IMG/VR virus record: IMGVR_UViG_3300037233_000016
Location: 1-47,733 of that record
Origin: a virus
Strand: one strand, 5' to 3'
Length of the DNA: 47,733 nt
Below the pieces are notes generated by a model. The model was not told where the DNA came from and did not search any database. It saw nothing but the letters and a program-made list of their open reading frames with translations. This document shows, piece after piece, positions 30,774 through 40,582 of this stretch. The stretch's first letter is position 1. Each line of letters begins with the position of its first letter. The position numbers were made by a program, and so were the translations under genes.

Positions 30774-33700
30774 TGGCTGACGATGCCCAGGCTGGTCCCC
30801 CGGCCCCTGTTCAAGCAGAGAGCACAGCTACACCGGCCCCACCCGCCGCTCCTCCGATACAGAAGCCCGGCACCGAACAGGCTGCATACAACCTAGCTCA
30901 ACAGATCAAGGGCTCTGCGGCTGGAACGGCTGAGACGGAGCAGAGTGCCCCCACTATAGGGCAGAAGGTAGCAAACATTGTTTCCGATCAGGTAGACAAT
31001 GCGAAGCACATGCACCCCCTCAATGATGCGGAAGCTGGCATCACAGGTGCGGGGAATATGCTTTCTAATCTTGCTGTTGCTGGGGCACGTAAGCTTCGCC
31101 CCGATGCAATGAATAACGCATTGGGCATTCTATCTGGACAGAAGGTCACATCAGACACCCCGACTGCACGAGTGAATCCATATCAGATTTCGCCTGACCA
31201 GATGAAGGTTGCCTTTGGTGAGCCCGCAAGCTGGATGGATAATGCTGCGCGCGGTGTGGCACAGTTTGGGACGCTTGCCCTGCTCACTAGTGGTGGTGGT
31301 CCTGGCCTCACTGCGGCGGCTGATGCATCTATTGGGCCGAGGGTAGGTATCGCGGCAGCTAAGTGGACACTCGGTACGGCGAAGGTGGGAACCCTGATGA
31401 CCATTGGGTCCGATCCTTCTACCCCCGAGTTTTTCACTAAGCAGCTACAACAGGCCCCACGCGGCTCTGTACGTGGATACTTTGGAAACTTGTTGGGAGC
31501 TAACCCACTTGATCCTGATTGGCTCGCCTATACTCGTGCAGAAGGGCGTAACCTCATCTCCGCTGGCACGATGGAGTTGGGTATTGGGGCTGCTGCCGGT
31601 GTATGGGCCGCAGTTCGTGGTGGTGGCCAGCCTGCATTAGAGACCTTCCTAGCCACTGCCAAACCGGCTGAAGAGGATGTGGCTGAGATGGCTCATCAGG
31701 TAGATGGGACAGTCAAGGTCTCTGACATACCGCCTGATGTACCGCCCGGTGAGCCTCTAGCCGCCCCAGAAGCCGAAGCCGCGCCTGCTACGCCATCTAC
31801 GGCTTGGGATCGTCGTCAGGCAGAGACCCACATGCTAGCCGATATTGAGAGACGGAGTGGTGTTGCAAATCGCCGTATGCAGGAGTTAAATACAGAACTT
31901 CAGGGGGAAAGTAGACGCCGTAGTTATGAGATGGCAGCGGCAGAGGGAGAGCCTAAATATGCTATACAGCAGGGAAACTCTGATGTCTTCTATGACAATA
32001 AGCCCCCTGCCCCTACGCCTGATGTTGTCATGCCTGACCACGGCTCCGCAGAGGTTGAAGTAGCCCAACGTAATGAGGCTGCTAGCCAGCGTGAGATTGC
32101 CGCTGCGGGTCCAGCCAAGTATGAAGCAGGGTGGCGAGAGCTATCAAAGGCCATGAAGGCGGGCGCACACCGCGCTGACATACAGCAGATCCTACGGGAC
32201 CATGACATCCGTGTTCCATATGGCATCCCCGCTGAAGACATCCAATCCTATGTCCACAGTCTAGGACAGATGATACGCGGCACGGGTACTGGTGAGGGCA
32301 CAGGTAAGACAGTTGAGCAGCTTGCTAAGGAGACAGCCGAGTCGTTGAATCCTGATGAGCCCTCGACTACTACGATGGGCAGGTTTCGTGACTGGTTCCG
32401 TTCTGGAGATGATCCTGAAGCGAAGGTAACGGGTGCGGGGCTTTATATACGTGCTCTCGGTCACCAGTCCAATGAGGTAGGGGAAGCCCTCGGTGCAGCC
32501 CCCATGTCTCCAACAGCACAGATGAACGTGCAGAAGATGTGGCAGACGCTTATGGAGTTGCATGTGCCGTGGCGTGGGAATGCCTCGCGCACGGGTTCCA
32601 TACTGCAAGCCTATGGTGGCGGTGCTGAAGATAATGCTGCCGAACTTGAGGGTGGCCGTGTTGAGGCTGCGGGCGCACAGGAAGGCGCACCGGCACCCCG
32701 TGAGGCGGCTGGTGAGCAGGCGACGGAGAAACTGGCCGCCACACAGTCAGCCATCACCCTTGATCCTGAAGGACTACGTGAGTTTGGGCAGAGTCTCCGC
32801 ATTGCGAATGGCGACCCTTCAGAGTTGCTAGAGGCTACACGGCAGTCCATGATTCGTGAGACGCTGCTTCGGAATACGAAGTGGCCCCCGATGCTGCCAC
32901 ACTCGCAGGCTTTCCGCGATGCGACGGGAATTGCGATGGAAGACCCACGCTTTCCTAAACAGGCTACGAGCTTCACGAATGCGACCGAGAATGCAGAAGC
33001 AGCCCCCCGCAGTGGGAAGCAGTTCCCACCATCCTCTCCTGCCTTTGCGAATGCGACGGATGCAGCCGCTACCCCACCGCCCCGCTTCCCGCCAGCTTCG
33101 ACTGGCTTCAAGAATGCGACCGAGAATGTAGAAGCTACGCCGCGAGAAGAACAGCAGTTTGGTCCTTCTTCTCCTGCCTTCATCTCTGCGACTGGAAAAG
33201 CAATGGCGAAGGATGAGCCACCCATGTCTTCTGCTATGTTCCGTGCTGCCACAAAAGCTTCACAGATGACAGAGTGGGATAAAGCCAAAGCATCCTTCTC
33301 TATGTACATGATTAACAACATGATTGGAGGTGTGCCCACCTATGAGAAGGTGGCTATGTCCCAAATGTTTCAGATGCTCCACTTGCCAATGGAGACCTTT
33401 GTTGGTGGTGGTCCCTATGGGATCAGGGCTGTGAAGAAGGCCATAGGTGGAGATTTCTCGGGAGCCCTCGCAGATACAAAGGCGGGAGCAGCTATGATGA
33501 CACAGGGACTCGATCAGTTTGCTGGTCTAGTGACGGAAGCCAATCAGGCAATGAGGGCAGCAGCGCGGTCTCTCCGTTCAGGCCAGTCTCATATAGATCC
33601 AGGCTCAGTCATCTTCCCTGGTGGCCGCATCTCACCAGAGTATTTCGATCTCGGACAGGCGAATTACCTGTACAATGTGGTGGGTGCTCCTGGCCGTATC

Positions 33701-35449
33701 CATACTACGATGACTGAGTTTACAAAGACACTCATCTATCGCTCATGGGTACGTTCACAGGCCCTTCGCTCTGCTACAGAGCAGAGTATGAATCCTGAAG
33801 AGACTAGCCAACTTGTTAGTAGCCAACTTAAGAATGCCTTTGATCCTGAAGGCAAGGCAATGGGGACAAACATCACGGCTACTGGCGGTCCCTTGCAAGA
33901 TGCTCTCTATCAGGCCCGCCGTGCCTCACTGACTCAGCCACTCGATGGTACACTGATGGGTAAGCGCGTACATGACCTGCTAGAGAAGTACCCACTCTCC
34001 CGTCTTTATGCGGCTCCCTTCCAAAAGATTGGCACGAATGCCTTTTCGGAAACGTGGTCAATGATGCCGGGCCTCGCTGCGGCAAAGGCTAGTGTGCAGC
34101 AGCAGTTTAAGAATGGTGGAGACGATTGGGCACGCGCCTACTCCAATCAGATGATCGGAGCGAGTGCCACGGCCACCCTGATGATGGCTGCGATGCGCGG
34201 ACATTTGACTGGTGCTCCACCCGCAGATAAGGACCTACGTGACCAGCAGGTAGCCAATGGGGTGAAGCCCTATAGCTTTACCTTTGGTGGGGTACGGGTT
34301 CCCCTTGATCGCATCCCCTTTGTTGGATCAATGGTGCAGGATACAAAGGATATTGGTGATGGGGTGTCTGCTCTCCGTGCGCGCCAAGACTCTCAGTTCA
34401 AGTATTGGCAAGAGGCACAGGGCAATAAGTATGCCTATATGGACAACCATCCTGTCTTCCAACATATGCGGCAAATTGCTGACTTTGTATCGGGTACCCG
34501 TGGCACGTTGTCGTCAGATGGTGCAAAAGCACTGTCAGGCATCACACTTAATCTGACAAAGAACTCAACTGATCCCACATGGTTCGGGTCTGTGTCGCAC
34601 CTGCTTGAGATCATAACGGGTGGGGATACTGAAGAGAATGGGGCCAAGCTGGCACAGTGGGCACTGACCGAAGCAAAGACCATGATTACTCCGGGTGCTG
34701 CCTTCTGGAAGAGTATCAACTCGGATGGGATTCATGGTGAAATACGCTCCCTCCTTACAGACCTCAAAATTAAGGCTCCAGGCTATGGCACTGTTGAGCC
34801 CAACTACAATATGTTTGGGTCAGAAGTTGAGGCTCCGCCTGCCTTTGCCGACTGGCAGCAGGATCATCATACCAATCCAGCGCAGAGTTGTATGCAGGGT
34901 GGTCCCGACTGGATACAGACAGCCCTGCTTGCTATGGGTAAGTCTATACCCGGCATCGCAAAGGCCACTCCAGGTCAGGATGGCTTGCCTGATGTGGACT
35001 GGACTGATCGCGGACAATGGGATCAGGAGAAGGGTGCAGAAGGTGTGTCTCCCTATGCGCGCGTTCATCAGCTACTTGCGAGCCCAATGTTCGGTGATAG
35101 AAGCTCAGAGGATGTGGTTCGGGAGATCATGGAGAGCGATGAATATAAGAAGCTTCCAGATACGAACCCACTCATGCCCGATGGTCCACGATACAATATT
35201 ATTGCTGAAGTGATGCAGCAGATGAATGAAGCAGCCATCGCCAAGATGGAGTCAGAACCCCGCTATCACAACTTTGCTTTACAGGTCGAGGCTGCTAAGG
35301 AGCAGAAGGAGACTGGCAAGGAAGCGGCAGATAGTATCACTCATGCAGTACGACACGCTATCCTCGGTGACTCAGCAGCAAAAGTGAATGCACCTACACC
35401 CTCTCAAGGAAGTATGATGCACTGGAATACAACCAGAGGTAAGAAATAA
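30773..35449 (+). CDS. Internal virion protein D-like (gp16-type), largest gene
   Basis: The 1558-residue protein stands where T7 has gp16 (1318), the ejected protein that spans the inner membrane and pulls in DNA. The N terminus is Ala/Pro-rich, with possible membrane-interacting segments (RGVAQFGTLALLTSGGGP; GTMELGIGAAAGVWAAV). I see no lytic transglycosylase motif, unlike T7 gp16. About residues 704-829 hold six imperfect copies of a 17-26 residue unit, F/P-P-x-S-x2-F-x2-AT (for example FPPSSPAFANATDAA). The C-terminal part is helical (RARQDSQFKYWQEAQGNKYA). Start overlaps the previous stop. Confidence 0.82.
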   Translation: MADDAQAGPPAPVQAESTATPAPPAAPPIQKPGTEQAAYNLAQQIKGSAAGTAETEQSAPTIGQKVANIVSDQVDNAKHMHPLNDAEAGITGAGNMLSNLAVAGARKLRPDAMNNALGILSGQKVTSDTPTARVNPYQISPDQMKVAFGEPASWMDNAARGVAQFGTLALLTSGGGPGLTAAADASIGPRVGIAAAKWTLGTAKVGTLMTIGSDPSTPEFFTKQLQQAPRGSVRGYFGNLLGANPLDPDWLAYTRAEGRNLISAGTMELGIGAAAGVWAAVRGGGQPALETFLATAKPAEEDVAEMAHQVDGTVKVSDIPPDVPPGEPLAAPEAEAAPATPSTAWDRRQAETHMLADIERRSGVANRRMQELNTELQGESRRRSYEMAAAEGEPKYAIQQGNSDVFYDNKPPAPTPDVVMPDHGSAEVEVAQRNEAASQREIAAAGPAKYEAGWRELSKAMKAGAHRADIQQILRDHDIRVPYGIPAEDIQSYVHSLGQMIRGTGTGEGTGKTVEQLAKETAESLNPDEPSTTTMGRFRDWFRSGDDPEAKVTGAGLYIRALGHQSNEVGEALGAAPMSPTAQMNVQKMWQTLMELHVPWRGNASRTGSILQAYGGGAEDNAAELEGGRVEAAGAQEGAPAPREAAGEQATEKLAATQSAITLDPEGLREFGQSLRIANGDPSELLEATRQSMIRETLLRNTKWPPMLPHSQAFRDATGIAMEDPRFPKQATSFTNATENAEAAPRSGKQFPPSSPAFANATDAAATPPPRFPPASTGFKNATENVEATPREEQQFGPSSPAFISATGKAMAKDEPPMSSAMFRAATKASQMTEWDKAKASFSMYMINNMIGGVPTYEKVAMSQMFQMLHLPMETFVGGGPYGIRAVKKAIGGDFSGALADTKAGAAMMTQGLDQFAGLVTEANQAMRAAARSLRSGQSHIDPGSVIFPGGRISPEYFDLGQANYLYNVVGAPGRIHTTMTEFTKTLIYRSWVRSQALRSATEQSMNPEETSQLVSSQLKNAFDPEGKAMGTNITATGGPLQDALYQARRASLTQPLDGTLMGKRVHDLLEKYPLSRLYAAPFQKIGTNAFSETWSMMPGLAAAKASVQQQFKNGGDDWARAYSNQMIGASATATLMMAAMRGHLTGAPPADKDLRDQQVANGVKPYSFTFGGVRVPLDRIPFVGSMVQDTKDIGDGVSALRARQDSQFKYWQEAQGNKYAYMDNHPVFQHMRQIADFVSGTRGTLSSDGAKALSGITLNLTKNSTDPTWFGSVSHLLEIITGGDTEENGAKLAQWALTEAKTMITPGAAFWKSINSDGIHGEIRSLLTDLKIKAPGYGTVEPNYNMFGSEVEAPPAFADWQQDHHTNPAQSCMQGGPDWIQTALLAMGKSIPGIAKATPGQDGLPDVDWTDRGQWDQEKGAEGVSPYARVHQLLASPMFGDRSSEDVVREIMESDEYKKLPDTNPLMPDGPRYNIIAEVMQQMNEAAIAKMESEPRYHNFALQVEAAKEQKETGKEAADSITHAVRHAILGDSAAKVNAPTPSQGSMMHWNTTRGKK

Positions 35450-35886
35450 TGCCAATAGGCCACAAGGAACATAAAATCCTTCAGGATCGGCTTGAACATG
35501 AAACGGAGATGCGGAAGTCACAGCAGAAATCTGTTCGCCGCGCTCTCAAACTAGCACTTCGGGAATTGAAACGTCGCCTCAGCGTTCTCAATGGAGAGCG
35601 TGCCCGACAGGATGAAGACCGCCTACTCATGGCAAGCAACACTCGTGTGGATGGTCTAATCAATCAGGCTGAGACTAAATATGAGGCCCTAAGTGCGCGG
35701 CTTCGGGTATTAGAGGATCTACGTCGGATTCAGGAAGGTAGTATAGCTGAGGGACGTGCGGCTATCGATAAGCGTGCAACCGATATGGCGCGTATGCAGT
35801 GGAAGGTTAGCCTTGTGATGACGGGTATCTTCCTGCTCATATCTATTTTAGTAAATGCTGTGTTTCACGTTGTAGTCCCCAAGTAA
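35449..35886 (+). CDS. Coiled-coil protein with C-terminal membrane span; lysis candidate
   Basis: The 145-residue protein is a long charged helix (about 1-115, rich in Arg, Glu, Gln, Leu heptads such as LRELKRRLSVLNGERAR) ending in one span about 121-142 (VSLVMTGIFLLISILVNAVF). T7 places holin 17.5 and i-spanin 18.5 around the small terminase gene, and this gene directly precedes the small terminase. The helix-then-span order resembles XhlA-type hemolysin/holin-associated proteins rather than Rz, which has its span first. Coupled to neighbours by TAATG and direct abutment. Confidence 0.6.
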   Translation: MPIGHKEHKILQDRLEHETEMRKSQQKSVRRALKLALRELKRRLSVLNGERARQDEDRLLMASNTRVDGLINQAETKYEALSARLRVLEDLRRIQEGSIAEGRAAIDKRATDMARMQWKVSLVMTGIFLLISILVNAVFHVVVPK

Positions 35887-36159
35887 ATGCCTGACATCAC
35901 TCCGGCCCAGCAGAAACTAGTCGAGCAGGCTGATCGCGTACAGGCTATGTTGCTCAATGACTTTGAGGCTATCCTGAAGCCAGACAAGAATGGGATGACC
36001 GCCGCCTCACCAACAGATCGTGCCACGATAGCCCGCTACCTGAAGGACAATAACTTCAGAGTAGATGCCAATAACCTTCCGCAGAATCTGGCCGAGATGG
36101 TTGCAGCCACTCGTGCTAAACGACCGATGCCTGACGCATCCAAACTCCCAGGTGAATAG
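35887..36159 (+). CDS. Terminase small subunit (gp18-like)
   Basis: The 90-residue protein matches T7 gp18 in size (89) and pattern: NDFEAILKPDKNGMTAASPT, then DRATIARYLKDNNFRVD, and a basic C-terminal RAKRPMPDASK. It recognises concatemeric DNA and recruits the large subunit. It directly abuts the preceding gene and its TAG overlaps the GTG of the large terminase gene (TAGTG). Confidence 0.82.
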   Translation: MPDITPAQQKLVEQADRVQAMLLNDFEAILKPDKNGMTAASPTDRATIARYLKDNNFRVDANNLPQNLAEMVAATRAKRPMPDASKLPGE

Positions 36160-37970
36160 TGGCTTGGACAAAGGACGAAATCCATGAAGCGGGACTTGAC
36201 GTATTTGCAAACTTTCTGTCCCTGGTGTGGGCACATCTTGGCTTGCCGGAACCTGATGCAGTCCAGCTTGAAATGGCCCACTTCCTCCAGTACGGAGATA
36301 AGCGGCTCGTACTGGAAGGCTTCCGTGGGGCGGGTAAGACATGGATTACTGGCGCGTTTGCTGTATGGAACCTGCTCATTGACCAACAGCTTAACGTTCT
36401 GGTTGTATCAGCATCTCAAGGGTACGCGGATAAAGTCGCCACATTCATATCACAGATCGTCCGAGACATGCCGATCCTCTCCTTCCTTCGTCCACGAGAC
36501 GATCAGCGATCAAGTGTTATCGCCTTCGACGTGGCAGGTGCGCGGCCCAACCCTGTTCCGTCTGTCTCTTCAGTAGGACTCGGCGGTCAGATGACGGGAA
36601 ACCGCTCTGACATCGTGATCGTAGATGACTCTGAGACACCAAAGAACTCCTTCACGGATCTTCTGCGTACCAAGTTAGCCGTAACTGTAAAGGAGTTTGA
36701 TGCCCTTCTCAAGCCGAAGAAGGACGCGCGCATCATCTACCTCGGGACGCCACATACTGAAGAGACATTGTATAACAAGTTGCGGGAGCTTGGTTATACT
36801 CTGGTCATATGGCCGTCTGAAGTCCCAGCGTTTCCCGACAAGTACAAGGACTGTCTCTCGCCGCTTGTCAAGCAGATGATAGCAAATGGTGTGCCCAGTG
36901 GGACACCTATTGAGCCGACACGCCACGGATTAGATGAACTCGCACAGCGTAAAGCTGCGCTTGGATTTACCCAGTACCAGATGCAGTATATGTTAGACCC
37001 GTCCCCGTCCGATCTTGACCGCTTACCGCTCCGTTGTGGAGACTTCATCGTCTATGACTTCGATATTAAAGACACACCCATACGGTTTGTCTGGACACGC
37101 GACCCTAGATATACCATCCCGAACTATCCCGCTGGAGGAATGGATGGCGATGTGTGGAGAAGTCCCCTCTTCACATCCACTGAGCGTTCTGACTATCAAG
37201 GGACAGTCATGGCTATTGATCCATCTGGAAAAGGAACCGATGAAACCGGATACTCCATCGTTCGATATGCACAAGGGCTTCTCTATTGGGTCGCCTGTGG
37301 AGGATATAAGGACGGACTCTCTGACGCTACCCAGCAATCTCTGGCTACTAAAGCAATCCTCCATCGCTGCACACACGTCATCCTTGAACCCAACTATGGA
37401 GGGGGAGCCTTCGGACAACTCCTCAAGCCTTGGCTGGTCAAAGTCTTTGAGGAAATGGCTACAGCAAATCCTGAACAGAAATATCTAATCCCAGCACTCG
37501 TAGAAGACTTCAAGTGGTCCCGTGGGCAGAAGGAACGCCGCATCCTTGACACTTTGGAGCCCTTGATCCAGTCTCACAAAGTTATCATCTCGCGGGCTCT
37601 CATCGACGAAGACATGAAGTGGCGTGGGGCTGATGATGAGAACCAAATGTATAGTGTTATCTACCAGATGACACGACTGACGCGGGACAAGGGCTCATTA
37701 GCACATGAGGATAGGATCGAGAGCCTAGCAATGGCGGGTGAGTATTGGGCACACCGCATGGCTCGTGACCAGCAGAAGATGGTGCAGCGCCACAATGATG
37801 ATGCCCGAGCCAAAGAGCTTAAGAAGATGATGCAGATTAGCCGCATGGGTGGGATAATGATTACTGATATGCGGATTGGCCGAGAGATGTCACAAATGCC
37901 CAAGCACACGATCCAGAAAGACTCTGGGAATACTCACACCGACTGGAGACGCGACCGTGGCAATTGGTAG
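36159..37970 (+). CDS. Terminase large subunit (gp19-like ATPase-nuclease)
   Basis: The 603-residue packaging motor has Walker A GFRGAGKT (54-61), Walker B VIVDDSE (Asp156-Asp157, Glu159) and a C-terminal RNase H-like nuclease opening with MAIDPSGKGTDETGYSI (Asp354). T7 gp19 has 586 residues. GTG 36159 overlaps the small-subunit stop. The gene comes before the fibre gene, the reverse of T7. A T7-like terminase implies linear DNA with direct terminal repeats, whose cut site I place in the 42.5-43.0 kb gap. Confidence 0.96.
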   Translation: MAWTKDEIHEAGLDVFANFLSLVWAHLGLPEPDAVQLEMAHFLQYGDKRLVLEGFRGAGKTWITGAFAVWNLLIDQQLNVLVVSASQGYADKVATFISQIVRDMPILSFLRPRDDQRSSVIAFDVAGARPNPVPSVSSVGLGGQMTGNRSDIVIVDDSETPKNSFTDLLRTKLAVTVKEFDALLKPKKDARIIYLGTPHTEETLYNKLRELGYTLVIWPSEVPAFPDKYKDCLSPLVKQMIANGVPSGTPIEPTRHGLDELAQRKAALGFTQYQMQYMLDPSPSDLDRLPLRCGDFIVYDFDIKDTPIRFVWTRDPRYTIPNYPAGGMDGDVWRSPLFTSTERSDYQGTVMAIDPSGKGTDETGYSIVRYAQGLLYWVACGGYKDGLSDATQQSLATKAILHRCTHVILEPNYGGGAFGQLLKPWLVKVFEEMATANPEQKYLIPALVEDFKWSRGQKERRILDTLEPLIQSHKVIISRALIDEDMKWRGADDENQMYSVIYQMTRLTRDKGSLAHEDRIESLAMAGEYWAHRMARDQQKMVQRHNDDARAKELKKMMQISRMGGIMITDMRIGREMSQMPKHTIQKDSGNTHTDWRRDRGNW

Positions 37971-39906
37971 GATTGCGAGCGCATCAAAGGCCAAGCATGG
38001 GAACAATCCAGAGCATCCCTATGCTCCAGGCATTCAGCCTGGGGGCCAGATCAATGCCGCAGACATTCCGGTTGATGTAGTCAGTACCATTGTTCAAGAG
38101 ACAGTGCAGAGTGGAGCTATCCCACCTACGATCCCTCTATCCCAGACTACGGGAGATGACGCCGACCTTCCATTAGGGATACCCACATCTGGTGCTGCCG
38201 CAGGCACTTACGGTGATTCGACGGATATCCCAGTTGTCACTGTTGACGCTTTGGGACGTATAACGAGCATCGCCACGACACCGACTGTGCCAGTGATTCC
38301 GCCTGTTGTAGTACCTCCCTCCAGCACCATGCCAGTATGGATGACTGTAGGGGATGATGGTGACCTGCTCACGCTGGCCCTACAGCAGACGCCACAGGCT
38401 GGTGCTCCGGGAAGTGCAGGAGCACAGGGGATTCCAGGGCCACAAGGCCCGATTAGCAATGGTCCGGTGTGGCAGGGGGCTGGTGATGATGGCGACCTCC
38501 TAATAAATGAGGTTCCCACATCTGGTGCTGCTGCTGGTACCTATGGTGATGCGACTGACATTCCTGTTGTCTCGGTAGATGCCCTTGGCCGGGTACTATC
38601 AATCACTACTACACCAGTAGTCTTTCCAACCGATGTGGATATACCACAGAATCCGGCCAACCTGATGCCTGTGTGGATGGGTGCAGGTGATGATGCTGAT
38701 TTGTTGCCATCGGCCAGTCCAGGCGCCCTGCCTCTCGCCGGAGGCTCGATGCAGGGTATCATCTGGTTGCAGGGTATACGGTACAACTGCGTATTTGTGA
38801 ATGATGCCAACTACTCAGTCAAACCGGGTGATAACATCATCATCTACACTGGGCTCTCAGCGAATCGGACTGTCACCTTTCCACTTGCTGCTGTGGCTCA
38901 AGGTCAATCAGTTCAGATTTGGGATGGAACAGGTAATGCCCCAGGCGCAGTGAATACTGTCAACATCTATGTAGCTATTACAGCCGGTGATACAGTCAAT
39001 GCTCAGACTCAACCATTGCTTGCTGTTGCTGTGGCGTTCGGTCAGGCCACAATGGTCCCCCTACTCACAGGTGGGTGGATCTTAGCTGCCTCAACCCTTG
39101 CGGTTGGTGGAATATCTGGATCAAGTTATGGTATTCCAAACGTTACTACACAGGCCAACTGGCAGGATGCCCAGGGCTTCTTTGGCTATTCGACTGCCCG
39201 TGCTGCTGCATACATTGCTGGTGCGCTCATGCTCGGTATCACGCAAACTACAGCCCTGTCAGGCACACTCGCTCTTACTGCAAACTCTGCACCTATTCAG
39301 TTAGTGACCTCAACAGCCGCAGAGGCCATCACAGTTGTTAATCTTGGCAGCTACTATGGAATTATCAAGAATACAGGGACGTACTTACTGACAGTGACCT
39401 CTACAGGCGGATCATCCATTCCACTTGTCCCTGGTGCAACCCTGGTCTATTGCACATCCGGCATCCCTGGTTCAATTATCATCGATGTTATCTCACTGAC
39501 AGGAACCATTGGTACAGGCGGGAGCGCCACTCCAATCCAGGTTGCCACAGTTGACCTTGCAGCGCAAACAGCAGCTATTGCAGCTACCACATTCTATACT
39601 GCACTTGTAGCTGGACGCTATCGTGTTGATTGGATTGCCGCTACAACGACAGCTGGATCAGTCTCATCGGCATTAGGTGGTACAAATGGCTTTCAAGTCA
39701 ACTACATTAGTCAAGATACAGCTTCAACGATGTATAGCCAGCCCGGTCCTATATCTGCCCTGAATACGACATCTAACGGGCTAACTGGCTCATTCACGAT
39801 AAATGCCGCAGTTGGAATTATGCAGTATCTCTTCGGCTATACCTCAGCAGCGGCTTCGACGATGAAGTTTTCCCTGCATATGCGTCTATACTACCTCGGA
39901 CCTTAA
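37957..39906 (+). CDS. Tail fibre protein with repeats and collagen-like stretch
   Basis: GTG 37957 is preferred: GGAG lies nine bases upstream, and the frame before it runs inside the terminase gene. The 649-residue product has four GDDxDL units; two are embedded in a ~48-residue duplicated block containing PTSGAAAGTYGD and VDALGR, typical of fibre shafts. It also has a short collagen-like GAPGSAGAQGIPGPQGP triplet run and a C-terminal beta-rich domain (YTSAAASTMKFSLHMRLYYL). The N-terminal part carries no clear gp17 tail-binding domain. Likely the receptor-binding fibre; the C-terminal tip would set host range. Confidence 0.82.
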   Translation: MAIGRIASASKAKHGNNPEHPYAPGIQPGGQINAADIPVDVVSTIVQETVQSGAIPPTIPLSQTTGDDADLPLGIPTSGAAAGTYGDSTDIPVVTVDALGRITSIATTPTVPVIPPVVVPPSSTMPVWMTVGDDGDLLTLALQQTPQAGAPGSAGAQGIPGPQGPISNGPVWQGAGDDGDLLINEVPTSGAAAGTYGDATDIPVVSVDALGRVLSITTTPVVFPTDVDIPQNPANLMPVWMGAGDDADLLPSASPGALPLAGGSMQGIIWLQGIRYNCVFVNDANYSVKPGDNIIIYTGLSANRTVTFPLAAVAQGQSVQIWDGTGNAPGAVNTVNIYVAITAGDTVNAQTQPLLAVAVAFGQATMVPLLTGGWILAASTLAVGGISGSSYGIPNVTTQANWQDAQGFFGYSTARAAAYIAGALMLGITQTTALSGTLALTANSAPIQLVTSTAAEAITVVNLGSYYGIIKNTGTYLLTVTSTGGSSIPLVPGATLVYCTSGIPGSIIIDVISLTGTIGTGGSATPIQVATVDLAAQTAAIAATTFYTALVAGRYRVDWIAATTTAGSVSSALGGTNGFQVNYISQDTASTMYSQPGPISALNTTSNGLTGSFTINAAVGIMQYLFGYTSAAASTMKFSLHMRLYYLGP

Positions 39907-39917
39907 TAGGAGACACA

Positions 39918-40262
39918 ATGGCTTACGGATCAATCAAGAGGGTCGGGCCACTAGCCATGATCCTGACCACGCCCACCAACATCTATCAGGGTGGGAATGG
40001 ATCAGCCCTCATCTATGACAAGATCGCCCAGATCCACATTGTCAACAAAACATCCTCTCCTGCTACCTTCACCATGTATCTCGGCGCTACAGGTGCATCG
40101 GCAGCTGGTACAGAACTCTTTGTTGGTGTCAATATCCCTGCCAATGGATACTTCGACTGGTTCACACCAACGAAACTTGTGTCAACTGAATTTCTCGTAG
40201 GGTTCGCCAGTGTCACTTTGGCACTTACCATCACCATTATGACGGAGCAATTCGTCGTCTAA
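39918..40262 (+). CDS. Small virion protein, 114 aa, downstream of fibre
   Basis: TAGGAG precedes ATG 39918. MAYGSIKRVGPLAMILTTPT then NIYQGGNG, IHIVNKTSSPATFTMYLGAT: a beta-sandwich-like small protein with the look of phage adaptor or decoration proteins found near fibre genes. No catalytic motif. Probably a fibre cap, knob or head-decoration protein. Family only loosely recognised. Confidence 0.65.
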   Translation: MAYGSIKRVGPLAMILTTPTNIYQGGNGSALIYDKIAQIHIVNKTSSPATFTMYLGATGASAAGTELFVGVNIPANGYFDWFTPTKLVSTEFLVGFASVTLALTITIMTEQFVV

Positions 40263-40270
40263 GGAGCGGT

Positions 40271-40570
40271 ATGAAGTTCCCGGCTGGTATTCCGAAGTCA
40301 ATGCCTTCACACATGGGTTCGATTCCTGTTCATTTCGTTGATCGGCTCAAGCTCAAAGATGACACAAAGCTCATGGGATGCTATCGTCCCAAGCATCGTG
40401 AGATCCAACTGCGTGCAGGGAATCTACACCCAATGGCAGTGCGTCAAACACTGTGGCATGAATGGGTTCATGCTATTCTCATAGATGCAAATGCAGTGCC
40501 GAAAGACCACGACCAAGAAGAAGCAGTTTGTGATGCAATGGGTATGGCCCTCGCTGTACTCTTCACCTAA
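40271..40570 (+). CDS. Minimal zinc metalloprotease-like protein (HEWVH)
   Basis: The 99-residue protein has HEWVH at residues 63-67, a zincin HExxH site, and EEAVCD (83-88) about 16 residues later as a third-ligand candidate, the layout of ImmA/IrrE and SprT-like gluzincins. Upstream strands (HREIQLRAG) fit the edge strand of the active site. AAGGAG lies before ATG 40271. It sits among fibre and lysis genes, so it might process virion or envelope proteins. The metal site is seen; substrate unknown. Confidence 0.7.
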   Translation: MKFPAGIPKSMPSHMGSIPVHFVDRLKLKDDTKLMGCYRPKHREIQLRAGNLHPMAVRQTLWHEWVHAILIDANAVPKDHDQEEAVCDAMGMALAVLFT

Positions 40571-40582
40571 CCGGAGCCTATA

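Noticed and set aside
30952-30961. CACTATAGGG, matching the core of the T7 promoter
   Set aside because: Single copy, inside the gp16-like coding sequence, without the upstream T7 specificity bases; no other copy was found in intergenic regions.
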